A DNA stretch of 64,000 bases from Lumbricus rubellus (taxonomy: Eukaryota > Annelida > Clitellata > Crassiclitellata > Lumbricidae). The position numbers and the translations under genes were made by a program. Positions 43,567 through 54,818 of this stretch are shown here, piece by piece. The stretch covers positions 23,388,417-23,452,416 of the forward strand of contig OX243824.1 of NCBI GenBank assembly GCA_945859605.1. The letters run 5' to 3'. The notes beneath the pieces were generated by a model. That model had not been told where the DNA came from. It saw nothing but the letters and a program-made list of their open reading frames with translations, and did not search any database. Every line of letters begins with the position of its first letter. The stretch's first letter is position 1.

Positions 43567-44576
43567 GGTACCTCTGGGTAATAAGGCCCGGGTGGAAATA
43601 AGGCCCACCAGATAAAATAAGGAATATCTCCGAAAGTATTCGTCAGGTGTCGCTATAATTTAATTTTGTTGACCGAGTTTCATCTGTGAACTACTCTAGT
43701 TACCGATGAGTTTTCTTTTTGGTGACATGTTTGAATTATGCAGATGATAATATTTGTGCGATCAATTATTTCGCGATTATCTATTTTCGTATTTTATTAC
43801 TTTATTAATTAATCCTCAATCCGCTTAGTTCATGCATGTTTCTATAATAATATACGCTTAGAGAGGATATTAGAAAGACGATATAGGCTGAAATATAGAG
43901 TCTGCACTTAGGAATTACCCAGATTTTGGTCTTGGAATCCATGGTGTGAGCAATGAGGGTAATAAGGCCCACCTTTTTGTGGGTAATATGGCCCTATCTT
44001 CAGGCCAATGGGCCTTATTACCCACAACTTCGGTACTGTGGTACATATTTAATTGTTCATGATTTAGTATTGGATAGGAGTTCTTGAAGCTGTTTTAACA
44101 CATTTTTGGCTATATTTGCTTGTGAATAGATGCGAGGGGTGGGGTAGGTGGGATTGGGTGGGGTGGAGTGAAATGGGGTGGGGTGGGTTGGGTTGGTTGT
44201 ACATTTTCATGACACTTCTTTTTTTCAGGCAATTATAATTAATTAATATCTATCCATCCATTTCATATGCTTGGTTAGTTTAAATACGAGCTCAAATATG
44301 ATGTTTGAATTGTAAAGCAGACGTTTAGACAGCAAAATAAGATAGTTTGTTAGATGGGCCTTAATACCCGACGTGTTGGGTAATAAGGCCCACATCATGA
44401 CCTTTAATAAAAAAAATTTTTCTCTTAAACGACAATTTATTTTATCAAAATAATTAATTCATTATGTAACTGCATCCACACACTCCTCATATAGCTGTTT
44501 TGCAAAGCTACAGGTGCATACCAGTAATAGTTATTAAGTGAAATTCCTTAGGTGGGCCTTATTCCCCACAGTTACC
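43567..44576. mobile_element. Unclassified TIR element with repeated GGGTAATAAGGCCCAC motif
   Basis: Left end GGTACCTCTGGGTAATAAGG, right end GGCCTTATTCCCCACAGTTACC. The motif TGGGTAATAAGGCCCAC or its complement appears at about 43575, 43594, 43958, 43980, 44008, 44357, 44379 and 44553. No coding frame. The G-rich tract 44130-44203 lies inside. No target duplication identified with confidence. Confidence 0.7.
44130..44203 (+). other. G-rich tract, G-quadruplex candidate
   Basis: More than eight GGG or GGGG runs separated by 1-5 bases (GGGGTGGGGTAGGTGGG and onward) in otherwise AT-rich DNA. It meets the usual four-run rule for a quadruplex several times over. Confidence 0.6.
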
Positions 44577-44939
44577 TTAATTATTATATTGGTCCTTGCA
44601 ATAATTGAATGCTGCATTCCCGTTGCCTGTGCCACTTGTATTAGACCTACTTTTAGCCTAATTAGTTTTGAGGTTAGTTTTATTGAAAACAATTTTACCC
44701 CCTACACTGCAGGACGGTAGAGCACCGACTTCAAATAAAAGCCCAGAGCACGACTTCCAGCTGCAGCCTTGAATCTTGTTACTCATAATTATTAATTATA
44801 TAGCCCGTGGCTGTTGAAATTAAAAGGTCACACAACAGCTAAAAGCTAAAGTCATGCTTAGACCTACATGTTTATTGAAATATCCATGGATCATGGATGC
44901 GTCAAAACACACATCATTCTCTCTGCTAATGGTGCATAC

Positions 44940-44940
<1 letters not shown>

Positions 44941-44982
<42 letters not shown>
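44941..44982 (+). repeat. AATC tetranucleotide repeat
   Basis: (AATC)n directly abutting AAAATTTATATAGCGCCCCTTCAAG. In reverse orientation this reads as an element 3' end plus a (GATT)n tail, the same arrangement as at 23668-23700. Confidence 0.9.
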
Positions 44983-44984
<2 letters not shown>

Positions 44985-45340
44985 AATTTATATAGCGCCC
45001 CTTCAAGGTACCTAGGCCTAATCAGAGGCGCTCCCAGCCGAGATCAAGCAAAAAACAGTCTTCAGCAGTTTGTGAAATTGTGAACAGCTTGGGAGGTGTC
45101 GCATAGTCAAGGGAAGTTCATTCCGTGTTGTTGGACCAACCACAGAGAACGAACGCCTCTGCATTTTGGAGAGCGAGTGAAAGGAACCATTAAGTCACCA
45201 TAGACAGCAAACGCAGTGCGCGGCGGCCTATGCATGTAGTAGGACCTAGGACATGTAGTTGTTGTACACGTATACGGAGCTGTGCTTCTTGTAACAACTG
45301 AGCTCGCGAATAAGCTCGTGTCCTGCGCTTAGTGCTTTAG
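44985..45340 (-). repeat. Dispersed GCGC-type repeat copy
   Basis: Begins TATAGCGCCCCTTCAAGGTA and AATCAGAGGCGCTCCCAG, followed by AAACAGTCTTCAGCAGTTTG and GGGAAGTTCATTCCGTGTTG. Related to 8941-9434 and 58230-58560. Orientation is inferred from the tail. Confidence 0.55.
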
Positions 45341-46382
45341 AACTCTGGAACATCAGAATAGGCTACGATTGCGAATAGCAAGCTAACATCGCAACCACAG
45401 CAATTCAAATCATCTTGCTCACATATTAAGACTACTTAAGCTATAATTGGATGGGATTAGTATTTATAAAGAAAACAGGCCTACTCTGGCTTGAAAAACT
45501 TATAAATACGGTTGGCCTTACTCTGTACGAATCATGAATGGCCCTCTAGGTTTAGATCCTTCTTCATTCCCTAGGTGGCGTCTAAATCACATAGAGTTGC
45601 ACCTGGCAGGGCTGCAGATTTGTTATTTAGCCTATGTTTTGTGTGACTTGCGTTCTTCTGAATCATTCTCTGAATTGCGTAGCTTGTTCGTGCTGCATAA
45701 CTGTATACAACTGTATAATACAGGCCTAGTAACTGTAACCGGTTTCGGTCTGTCAACCGGATTGTTGAGTAAACGAGAATTAGGCCTATAAATATACATC
45801 GTCAACATAAAGCAGACCCACGTTACAAGCATATAATATATTGTAGCATAATAACATAATATTATTAGGCCTATGTTATAATATTAAAGAAGTATACTAT
45901 GTAGGAGTATACTATTATAACCTATAAATTATTATTGTAGGACACAATACTGAGACTGACGGACTAAGATGTTTGGCAACACAGCGGTCGATGACGTCAT
46001 ATTGGCTATAATTCTAACGCGCTCTACTTTAGCATGGCAACGTTTGTAACAAACGTTTTTGACGTTAACGTGTGCAATAATGTGGATGAATTTTCAATTT
46101 TCTTCTTTGTAATTTCGTTCAAAATTAATGTCGTTGGATTATCAACACTGCTCTTATGGACATTTAGGCTTTCGTCGTTTGCCAACGGATAAAACAAATT
46201 CGGATAATGTTGCAGTGATGGACATAAAAGGTGCATCATGTTAACATCGACCCTTGTCAATTTCTTCTCTGTTTACATGCGCTACAGATATATACGATCA
46301 TCGATCAAGGTTTGTTGTTTTTATGCGTTTTGTTATTAGATGCACGCTTTGGTATCATTACGGTAGTTCTTACAGAACAATT

Positions 46383-46609
46383 GGCGAAACTGCACAATCG
46401 GGGACCGCTAGTAATAGGTCTTACGTATAATATTTTCAACTTGTTGGAAAGAGTGACGACACTAACCCTAATTCTAACTCTAACCGACCCTCACGATGCC
46501 TAACCTGAGCCATAACCGACCCTCACGACGCTTAACCTGAGCCCTAACCGACCCTCACGACGCCTTTAGAAGATCTATTACTAGCGGTCCCCGATTGTGC
46601 AGTTTCGCC
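46383..46609. mobile_element. MITE with telomere-like minisatellite core, distinct termini
   Basis: Terminal repeats of about 35 bp starting GGCGAAACTGCACAATCGGG, with a perfect 8-bp duplication GAACAATT at 46375-46382 and 46610-46617. The core is CCGACCCTCACGATGCCTAA / CCTGAGCCCTAACC units. 227 bp, non-coding. Confidence 0.92.
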
Positions 46610-46834
46610 GAACAATTAAGGTTAAGGAGTGCCATTAGCTCGTTTTGACAGACCTCTGAACAATTGGGGGTAGAAAATTATATAATTTATATATAGTACA
46701 TGATATTTATACTATTTATAGCCTACAATTAATCGTCTCTGTAGGCCTATATGACTAGGCCTGCATAAATATGTACAAAGCTATAGTGACTATTTCTGGC
46801 TGTTTACTAACTAGGTTTAAACAGTAAGCTTACT

Positions 46835-46995
46835 CTTTCTTTCGCGTATGCTACTGCTCCAGGTCTTGTCGGAGCGTGGACCGGGATTTGGATGAATTCG
46901 GTCAGCTGGTGGCATCCTTAGTTTCCCCGAAGGTACTCACAGGGAGGGCGCGCCCGGATTGATCCAGGCTTCGTGAACGCGGATGCCATCCTCCC
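46835..46995. mobile_element. GC-rich structured insertion with 13-bp direct flanks
   Basis: Flanked by CAGTAAGCTTACT at 46822-46834 and 46996-47008. The insert is GC-rich, contains a stem TGGCATCC / GGATGCCA (about 46913 and 46981) and TTCCCCGAAG, and has no open frame. Long direct repeats suggest LINE-mediated retroposition of a small RNA, but I cannot name the RNA. Confidence 0.5.
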
Positions 46996-47244
46996 CAGTA
47001 AGCTTACTGATAGACCCTAATTCGTAGCAGCCCGCAATCGTAATCTCTAAACTTCTAAAGCGTCTCTCAGAAGCCAAGCGCGAGGCACCAGCTTATTCAC
47101 AAGCGCTGTGTCATGCACGGAACATGTCATTCGGGTCGTCAGTTATTATTGTAGACGCCGCTCTGGTCTTTCAGGCAACTCCGGCTTACGAACCGCAAGT
47201 AGGCCTAAGCAACAGTTAAGCCACAGTACAGCTAGCAACTTGAA

Positions 47245-47537
47245 ATGCTATTTCTAAAACATAGCTTCTTCGTGGCAGTTTTTCACTACGTGCTTTCAAT
47301 GACTTTTGTATATGGACATAACGATCATGAACGCCAATGCAAAGATCTATATTACGTTTATGCTCGCGATAGATCGCAGTGCATTGATTTTTTGGCGCTG
47401 TCATTTGACCTACTGGTGAATATTGATGGGATAAAGGAGAGGGCCTGTAGCATAAATTGTTTACGCGACGTGGCTATGAGTAACATCTGTCACACCTGCA
47501 CGCAAGTTGCTTTGCATCATGCATGCAAGGCTGCACG
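47245..47537 (+). CDS. Secreted Cys-rich protein, 5' coding part, interrupted by a transposon
   Basis: ATG at 47245 opens a signal peptide (MLFLKHSFFVAVFHYVLSMT...FVYG) followed by a Cys-rich segment: RQCKDLYYVYARDRSQCIDF, ERACSINCLRDV, NICHTCTQ, HHACKAA. There are at least eight cysteines in about 75 residues, and the pattern fits a small disulfide-bonded secreted protein. I do not recognise the family. The frame then runs into the terminus of the element at 47538-49644. Beyond its far end the sequence resumes in the same frame with AAQVPGSVVNTLFRL, so the transposon probably sits within the exon, or within the last part of the transcript. An upstream CAGCTAGCAACTTGAA precedes the start. Whether it is a live gene, an allele, or a pseudogene is open. 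Confidence 0.5.
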
Positions 47538-47715
47538 CAGTGGCGGCGCTACGCCAGGGCATGGCAGGGCAAATGCCCTGGTAAAAAAGCCTTTGCCCTC
47601 GTTGTTGCCCTACCAGAAATTTTGCCTTGTCAGAATTTGTTTGGGCATAGATCTAATGTTTTTACTGCTCACTCCGTCCGCAATCTGTCATGGCAAAATG
47701 TCTGACAGGGTAAAC

Positions 47716-48893
47716 CAGTGGTTTTCAATCTTTTTCTAGTGTCGGAACCCTTACAAAGCACGTATTTGCTCGCGGAACCCTTCGCGTTTCACTCGTCCAG
47801 TATTTCAAGAAATAGGCCTACATAGCCTTGTAATAGTACTTAGTATATGTTAATTTGTGAAATTATGCAATATGTGGTAAACTATTTAATAGTTACTTGC
47901 ACTCCTGGTGCATTCTATAGTATCACATCACATGATCACAAATACTTGCTTTAGACCTAGAATTCTAAAAGCGTAAGTTTAGTGTGCAAAGCACTGTCAG
48001 AGAACAACTGCATATCCGCTCTATTTCGCCAACAAATATCCATCCATGCATCTGAAAGATGGATAGAATATTTGAAATTGAAAATACGTTCTATGCTGGA
48101 TCAGTGTTAACGACAAGGTGTATAGGCTAAAAGCATTTTTTCAAGTTTAATGCGAATTTGTGCCTGGCTTAAGTCATGGACGCAACGTAGAGAAAGACAC
48201 GTAGGCAGACTCATAATGAATTAATGATTCATATTCCACATAAAAGAATCGTTTCAGACTCAACCGTCATGGCCGGGTGTTGTGAGTGACACGAGGCTGT
48301 ATAGTGGGGCCGAGGGATTTATTTGGGGAATTTCAGCTTCGTTTGCTGGTTACGTCCGTGCACCTGGAAAAGTAGACCCTACTTCAGTCACAAACCTCTG
48401 GAGCTACCAAATTTAACTGACCAAAAGAGGAAACTAACCAAATCAAACAAGTCGTTAACCGAGTGCTCAGCTTATTCTGTTTAGTCAGAACAGATCGCGA
48501 GCGTCCATATAGTTTAAAACCAATTATAAAAAATGCTTTGTCCGACTGGACACTGGACAGTTGGAAACGTAGGCAATCTATTGGGCCTATAGGCTACTAG
48601 GCCCTATAGGCTTATAGATTCCCATTTGATGCACGTGCCTTGCGAGAAACAAGTATTAAACGACATAATAATTAATTAGAATATAAAAACAGCAATAGGG
48701 CCTACATTAAAGTAGCTTAATAATGGTTTTAGGCAAGAATGACTGAAGTTGGGAAGGAATCTACTCATTGCCGATATAGGCTACTTTTAGGATTTCAGTC
48801 GGTGCCCTAGAATTTCTACCAAACTGCCGCGGAACCCCTGGCCGACGCCCGCGGAACCCTAGGGTTCCGCGGAACCCCGGTTGAAAATCACTG
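47716..48893. mobile_element. Nested hAT-type element (CAGTGGTTTTCAA)
   Basis: Begins CAGTGGTTTTCAATC and ends GGTTGAAAATCACTG. Perfect 8-bp duplication GGGTAAAC at 47708-47715 and 48894-48901. 1178 bp, with no transposase frame. The right end carries GGGTTCCGCGGAACCCC palindromic sequence; the left begins GGAACCCTT repeats. Confidence 0.93.
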
Positions 48894-48901
48894 GGGTAAA
48901 C

Positions 48902-49260
48902 GTTCTGCAAGAGAAAACATCTGACAGGGCAAAACGTCTGGCATGGGAAATAATGGCATGGAAAAATCTGGCATGGCAAAATTCTTGCAGGGCAAAGTTC
49001 TGGGAGGAAAATTCTGGGATCGCAAAATTTCTGACAGGGCAAAATTTGGACAGGCAATTAGTTCTGGAATATAAAAATTGTGGCAGGGCAAATATGCTGG
49101 CATGGCAAGGTTCTGGTATGGAAAAAGTTCTGGCAAAGAAAAATTCTGGCAGGGAAAAACATTCTGTTAGGGCAAAATTCTAGCAGGGTAAAAGTTTTGG
49201 CAAGGAAAAATTCTGACAGGGAGAAATTTCTGACATCAAAATTCTGGCAGGGCAAAAGTA
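48902..49260 (+). repeat. Degenerate 15-19-bp minisatellite (TTCTGGCAGGGCAAAAT)
   Basis: About 20 imperfect units of TTCTGGCAGGGCAAAA / TCTGGCATGGAAAAA. The same motif occurs at 47570-47710 left of the nested hAT, so the hAT landed inside the array. Frames on both strands here (Met-Pro-Cys-Gln-Asn type) are repeat artefacts. Confidence 0.85.
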
Positions 49261-49644
49261 CCAGTCCCAGTAATCACGATTTTGTGGCGGCGTTTTAAAA
49301 GTCACGCCAAGCCTTTAAAATCACTCGAAAAACGTCCATCGTTTGAATTACATAGCATTGAAATGAGTCAGGATTGCAGCATTTTCGATCTTATTCAAGG
49401 CACACTTTGCGCTGCCACAAAATTTCTGAGCTGCTCCGCAAAAGCAGTGTGCTCTTGGGTATCCAGTCCCAGTAATCACGATTTTGTGGCGGCGCTTTAA
49501 AAGTCACGTAAAGCTTCCAAAATCACTCGGTAAAATAAGGTCTATGTAAACCCGTGAGGCCGTGATACTGCATGAGCACGCGACTTGCCCTCTGCCCTGG
49601 CGACTTGTTCCACTTGCTACAAAAAGTGTCTGGCGCCGCCACTG

Positions 49645-49779
49645 GCTGCGCAAGTTCCAGGTTCTGTCGTGAACACATTATTCAGGCTTAAACCTTTTTT
49701 TTTAATTGCTGCTAATTATTTGCGTCGTTGTATTATATATATTATATATGAAATATTATGTAATATATACATTATATAA
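49645..49779 (+). pseudogene. Probable downstream continuation of the Cys-rich coding frame
   Basis: Immediately after the transposon right end, GCTGCGCAAGTTCCAGG continues the frame broken at 47537 (AAQVPGSVVNTLF...), running to a stop near 49777. The last part is AT-rich and of low coding quality, so the true exon may end earlier, for example at CCAG|GTTCTG. Confidence 0.35.
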
Positions 49780-49885
49780 GTAGGCCTATATGAATTATTA
49801 AGTAATATAATATTTATTATATGAATTATTTATAATATATAGGCTATATGAATTATTATATAATAAATAGGTATATATACATTCA
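49725..49885. repeat. AT-rich TATATGAATTATTA repeat
   Basis: Imperfect tandem units containing TATATGAATTATTA and TAATATA with interspersed AGGCCTATATG. Simple-sequence origin is likely. Confidence 0.6.
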
Positions 49886-51480
49886 ATGCAGTTATTGGAA
49901 GAATGCTGCAGAATACTTCTTTTCATTCATTCTAAGATTTTACATAGCGCCAGTTTGAAGATTATATATAGACCTATTATAGGCTACTTCGAGGAACGTT
50001 GTTACTATTATAGGCCTACTATGACGCTCAATTATAATAATTACCACCAATAATTACCCCAGTTTGATTTTTAAAAATTACATTTGTCTTACGATGTATG
50101 TGCACCTAGTGCTCGTGGGCCACGGGGTGTTTTGGGGTGGTTTGAATCACCTCAATCTAAAAAATATGACCCATACATTTTTTCCAAATCCGTTGTGTTT
50201 TCGTTCAGGTATTGGGAGAGGGGTCGAACAAAGCTTTAAGTCATTGCAATTTTTTTGACTGCCCCACTTTCTAAGGGCTGACTACTATCCGTCAACGTCG
50301 GGTAGGGCTCTTTTACACCACCGGTTTAGTAAAGAGTATACGGTATAGTGGGGTATACCCCAGTGTGATAATTTTGGAAAAATAACTGGGGGTTTGACTA
50401 TGATCCACTTGGAATTGGGTGTGAAAAACAGACTTTACTATGGGACTCTAAAGAAGACTGGAGGGGGGTAAACCCGAACCCCAGGCAATTCTCACTCTGG
50501 TATAACCCGGTGCTTACATGTCTTTACTTACTTTTTACTTTCCATTTCTGCTTCTGGCGACTGGCATTCGTAATTTTTGCTACTGTTTCAAATTGAAACT
50601 TAAGCGATTGCTGACTCTTAGCTCGTTATGCCGCCTACGAAATTTATTGCCGCATAACTTCTTGCCTGTTGCCATGATGCCATCTTTCATTTTGCATGGG
50701 AAACTTGAGCTCTCTTGCGCATCATCGGTGTTATCAGTTATAGACAACGTATCCTGTAAGCCTGAAGCTGGTGTCGCGTGATAAAGTCTACCCCTAAAAG
50801 TCTTTCCCCCTTCTCCAGAAACACTGTTTCGAAACACATTTCCCTCATAGGCGGATCTGTTCCAGATTAATTCGCCTTTCGGAGACCTTATTCTGAAATA
50901 AATTCTCCGGTGGGAGAGGGAGGAAATGTTTCTTGCACCGCCGAGTTAATTCCCCCCCGTTCAGATTGAACTTTATGGTGGAGCAGGTTAAATCGCTAGT
51001 TTAGCCTACGTTGCTAAATCATTTAACAAGAACAAAGTCATGAATACTTTCATAAAAGGCAAATTTCTTCCAATACAGAGTTTCAGCCAGAGAAGACTCT
51101 GGGTCATTTTTGTTTTGAGGGGGGGAGACTTTATATCGTGGACTTTATATATTATGACACCGGCGAACAAAATTCTTTGTCTGAGTTGAGACGAGACGCA
51201 TGCTTGTCAGATGCCAAGTGCATGTCCGCTTCTGGTGCAGCCAAAGTTTAACAAGTGCTCTTGTCAGATGATAATAACTGTTGAACAGGTCTACTGTAAA
51301 CTGTCATTGTCGTTATCTCGAAAGTTTTGCTGCGCTCAAAAAACCGGAACCAGTTCATTCTCAGACTTTTTCTCAGGCACTTAAAGTAAAATCAGCAGGC
51401 ATAGAGCTTCATTCCAAAATGGTTGAGCAACCAGACGTGATGGACGATGCTCAAAGTTGAAATGGAGAATGGAACCGGAT
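49886..51480. other. Intergenic, no gene recognised
   Basis: I see no confident exon. Around 50330-50360 there is a small palindromic TATAGTGGGGTATACCCCA. The open frame at 50518-50781 starts with a hydrophobic run but has no recognisable domain and no convincing splice context. Confidence 0.35.
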
Positions 51481-51499
51481 ATATCGGGCTAGGCATGGC

Positions 51500-51818
51500 C
51501 ATTGGCGTATGCAGAAATTTTCCAGGGGGGGGGGAATTTTGGTGATCCTGGCCAGAAACAAACCTGATGACCGTTTTTTGCTATTTGGTCGCAATATACA
51601 AAATAATTTTGCCAATTTTCCATGCCAAAATAACTGATGACCTTTTTTAATTCATCTGGTCGTATAATCTCTTTGGAATATGCTATGGAATATACTATGA
51701 CCTCTTTTAGATTAGTCGTATGCTACTTTTTCTCTTGTTAAAACCAAATGGGGGCCACGTACTGTGCCCTTTTGGAATGGAGGGCCATTGCCGGAGTTCC
51801 CTCATGGATCCACCCATG
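51500..51818. mobile_element. hAT-type MITE (GGCGGATCC family)
   Basis: Begins CATTGGCGTATGCAGAAA and ends CATGGATCCACCCATG. Flanks GGCATGGC (51492-51499) and CGCATGGC (51819-51826) agree at 7 of 8. Contains two TGATGACCTTTTTT-like motifs. Confidence 0.8.
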
Positions 51819-51889
51819 CGCATGGCCGTTTTCAGGATTTTCTTTTCGGGGCGTTTATACTCAGCTGAAATAATTATTCAGAAATTCCA

Positions 51890-52086
<197 letters not shown>

Positions 52087-52482
52087 CGTTGTGATCTAAT
52101 CTCTTGTAAAATTTCACAGAGAAATAATTATTCGAGCCTAAAATTAAATCACCTTTTAGTTCTAACATCTTATGTTAATAAATGCATTATATTTCATTTT
52201 GACATGATTGTTATTTTATTTTGGGGGTGCTCAAGCGCCCAACATTCCTTCCCCCCCAAATACCCAAATACTATCTTCGGGACAGGGTTTGTGTGGAAAA
52301 GCAGTGTTTTCAGCTTTTAAGTGAAACATTAGTAAAGCGTAGTTCAGTTTTGTAAATTTGTACAATCTTTTCAATGCCGTATAATACTTAACATTAGTTA
52401 GTAGGCGGTCTGTCAATGTCCATGCCCATCGCCATAAATCCAACTTCCATTTATGCAGGTAATCATTTTCAGCAATCCAGAT

Positions 52483-52787
52483 CAGTGGCGGATCCAGAAC
52501 TCTTTCAAGGGGGAGGGCCAAAAATCTTTGATCTTGGGACAGGAAAAAAATTCGTCGTTGGTCGCGTCACCCAAAAAAGTTGATGGAAAAAGTAATTTTC
52601 ATCTTTTCATCCGCCAAAAAGTTGATGACCTTTTTTAGTCGTTGGTCTTTGGCTGAGGGAAAAGTAGCCTACTTTTCATCCGCCAAAAAGTTGATGACCT
52701 TTTTTAGTCTAATCGGGGGCCACGTCCATGGCAGTTTTAAATGGGGGGGGGGGGGCAAGACCGGATTGCCCCTTGGATCCGCCCCTG
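52483..52787. mobile_element. hAT-type MITE (CAGTGGCGGATCC)
   Basis: Termini CAGTGGCGGATCCAG and GGATCCGCCCCTG. Perfect 8-bp duplication ATCCAGAT at 52475-52482 and 52788-52795. Two AAAAAGTTGATGACC TTTTTTAGTC motifs inside. Confidence 0.93.
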
Positions 52788-53352
52788 ATCCAGATTCCAT
52801 TGTGTTTTAAATGGATGCTTTGAAGTATGTGCCTATAAAATAAAAGTTATAGGCTACATTATACATTATAGTCTTATCATTGCAAGTAGCCTACCTTTAT
52901 CCAGTTTGTATTGACTATATGCAGTAATCTTGCCGCAAGTTTAAGGACGTGTGGGCACAGCAATATTGCAAATGGGACAATAGGCTACGCTACGTCCAAG
53001 GGAATAATATTATGTCCAGTGGAATATGCCCAGAGGTAAATGTCCGTTCAGTATGCATAGTGCATTCGTACGAGACAATATGTCCAGAGAAATATGTCGA
53101 GAGGCAACATCAACATGCATAGGCATACACACTTAGGCCTAGTCTATTATAATTGCAAAGCTTTTCTAAGGCAGGGTCACACAATGAAAACCATGATTCA
53201 TCTAGCAAGAATAATTATTTATACAGCCTCCTATTATTAACGCTGACAACGCTTTTGATACATGACCACACTGCAGTCAATCTATTGACCTGCAGACAGT
53301 GGTTTTCTGCTTTCAAAGCAACGACTGCAGCGCTGACAGAACGGTCAGCAAC

Positions 53353-53355
53353 ATC

Positions 53356-53434
<79 letters not shown>
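53353..53434 (+). repeat. CAT trinucleotide microsatellite
   Basis: Pure (CAT)n, about 27 units. Confidence 0.95.
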
Positions 53435-53664
53435 AACAATTATGAGAACCGGCATTTTTCTAATAATATATACATTGTCCTCAATAAATAAACAGGAATG
53501 GCTTCGGCGGTTGTTACAGTTTCGTATCATATTGCTCATAATCGCGACCAGAATATTCAAAAGCTGTTCATGCTGCTCCGGCAACGCCGTTTACGATTTC
53601 ATATTGAGTGAAACCTTGTCAGTTACTAAGGAATCGGATAGAACTGACTCGTCGATCGCAGTCT

Positions 53665-53955
53665 TCACCGGGGAACGGACATAATCCCCCGGACATTATC
53701 CCACCCGGACATTTTCTCTGGAGATTAGAGTCTATTCCATTATGAAAATTCTACAAAGAGCATAAATTTACGGTAAAAAACATCTACACGAATATCGGTA
53801 CGTTGTTACACAGAAATAGGCTATAGAATAGATCTATTTACACATAGGCCTACATGTAGGTGGATTAACCACAGTCCCTGGAAATAATTGTGCCCTACTC
53901 AAAATGAGGAGTTTTGTCCGGGGAGATTAGGCTATGTCCGGGGTATAATTTACAG
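53665..53955. mobile_element. GGACATT-motif element
   Basis: Left edge GGGAACGGACATAATCCCCC with GGACATTATCCCACCCGGAC; right edge TTTTGTCCGGGGAGATTAGG with CTATGTCCGGGGTATAA. These are inverted relative to each other. Same motif style as 60596-60858. Confidence 0.55.
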
Positions 53956-54380
53956 AGAGATAATGTCCTTCGTCCGATTGTGTCACATTATAATTCCGAA
54001 AGAACAGAAATCATCGGGGAAAATCCGCTTAAATGAAAACGACTCTAAAGCTGTTCCAAATTGTGTGAAATCAAAATTGTACAAAAGGTTTCATAACGTT
54101 AATTTAACGACGCCGGACAACGACAACACCGCCACCACTACCATAACCACCCTCATCAATTGTATAGGCCAACATACATCATTGTGGGCCACATTAGTTG
54201 TCTGGCTGTATGATCGCATGTTTCAATAAGTGTTTGACACTAGCTCACACGTACTGTCGCCTGGATGTCGCACAAATTGTCTCACTATAAGGCACACTAA
54301 AGGCCACACACACACTCCTACATGTAAACCTATATGGATAATATGGCTGTGGATCTTGTTGTATTGCATTGCATTTGACC

Positions 54381-54530
54381 ATCATTTTATGAAGCGTTTC
54401 TCACAGCAAGAACTTTTTAGAAGCGCCCCCAATGCGAGGCACATAGGCCTACCCTTAGAAAAATCGTGAGATTTGAGGCGAGAGAAAGGCAAGGAACTAG
54501 AGACATGGCGAATTGATTAATGAAGACCAT
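54381..54530 (+). repeat. Dispersed GCGC-type repeat copy
   Basis: Matches 8945-8995 through AAGCGTTTCTCACAGCAAGA and TTTAGAAGCGCCCCCAATGC; see 8941-9434. Confidence 0.5.
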
Positions 54531-54605
54531 TACATGGGGAGAAATTTACACAGGCAGAAGATGTATTGCTGGCTATTGGCTGCCTGGCCACAACACTATA
54601 TTGTA

Positions 54606-54818
54606 GGGCGCGGTGGTGTAGTGGTGGCGTCGTTGCCTTGGAGCCGGAAGGTTCGAGGTTCGAATCCACCTCGCCGCGTAAGGACCTTGGGCAAGTCCTT
54701 CACTCACAATCGCTCAGCGCTTCGGCGTGAAACTCCGGTGCTGTGTCCGCTCTGCATTCGGGAGCGCCTCTGAGTGAAGAGAGCTTGAAGGGGCGCTATA
54801 ACAAGTGCACATGTACAA
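54606..54818 (+). mobile_element. tRNA-derived SINE, best-preserved copy
   Basis: Box A GGTGGTGTAGTGGTGGC and box B GGTTCGAGGTTCGAATCC, 40-odd bases apart, as in a tRNA promoter. The body has GCCGCGTAAGGACCTTGGGC, CGCTTCGGCGTGAAACTCCG and CTCTGCATTCGGGAGCGCCT; the tail is CTTGAAGGGGCGCTATAACA. The tail segment GGGAGCGCCTCTGA ... GGCGCTATA parallels the LINE 3' end at 3998-4045 (GGGAGCGCCTCTGA ... GGCGCTTTATA). Confidence 0.92.

Larger units (their letters stand above)
47538..49644. mobile_element. hAT-type element (CAGTGGCGGCGC) hosting a second hAT element
   Basis: Termini CAGTGGCGGCGC and GCGCCGCCACTG. Flanks GCTGCACG (47530-47537) and GCTGCGCA (49645-49652) agree at 6 of 8. Without the nested element it is about 920 bp. 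It contains a GGGCAAAAT-type minisatellite and a direct duplication (49262-49330 and 49464-49530, sharing CCAGTCCCAGTAATCACGAT). Confidence 0.82.

Noticed and set aside
48761..49298. Met-Pro-Cys-Gln-Asn and Ala-Lys-Phe-Trp-rich frames
   Set aside because: Explained by the TTCTGGCAGGGCAAAAT minisatellite inside a transposon, open on both strands.
50518..50781. Hydrophobic-start frame as a secreted protein
   Set aside because: The hydrophobic stretch is followed by unremarkable basic sequence, and the opposite strand is open over the same interval; no supporting splice structure.
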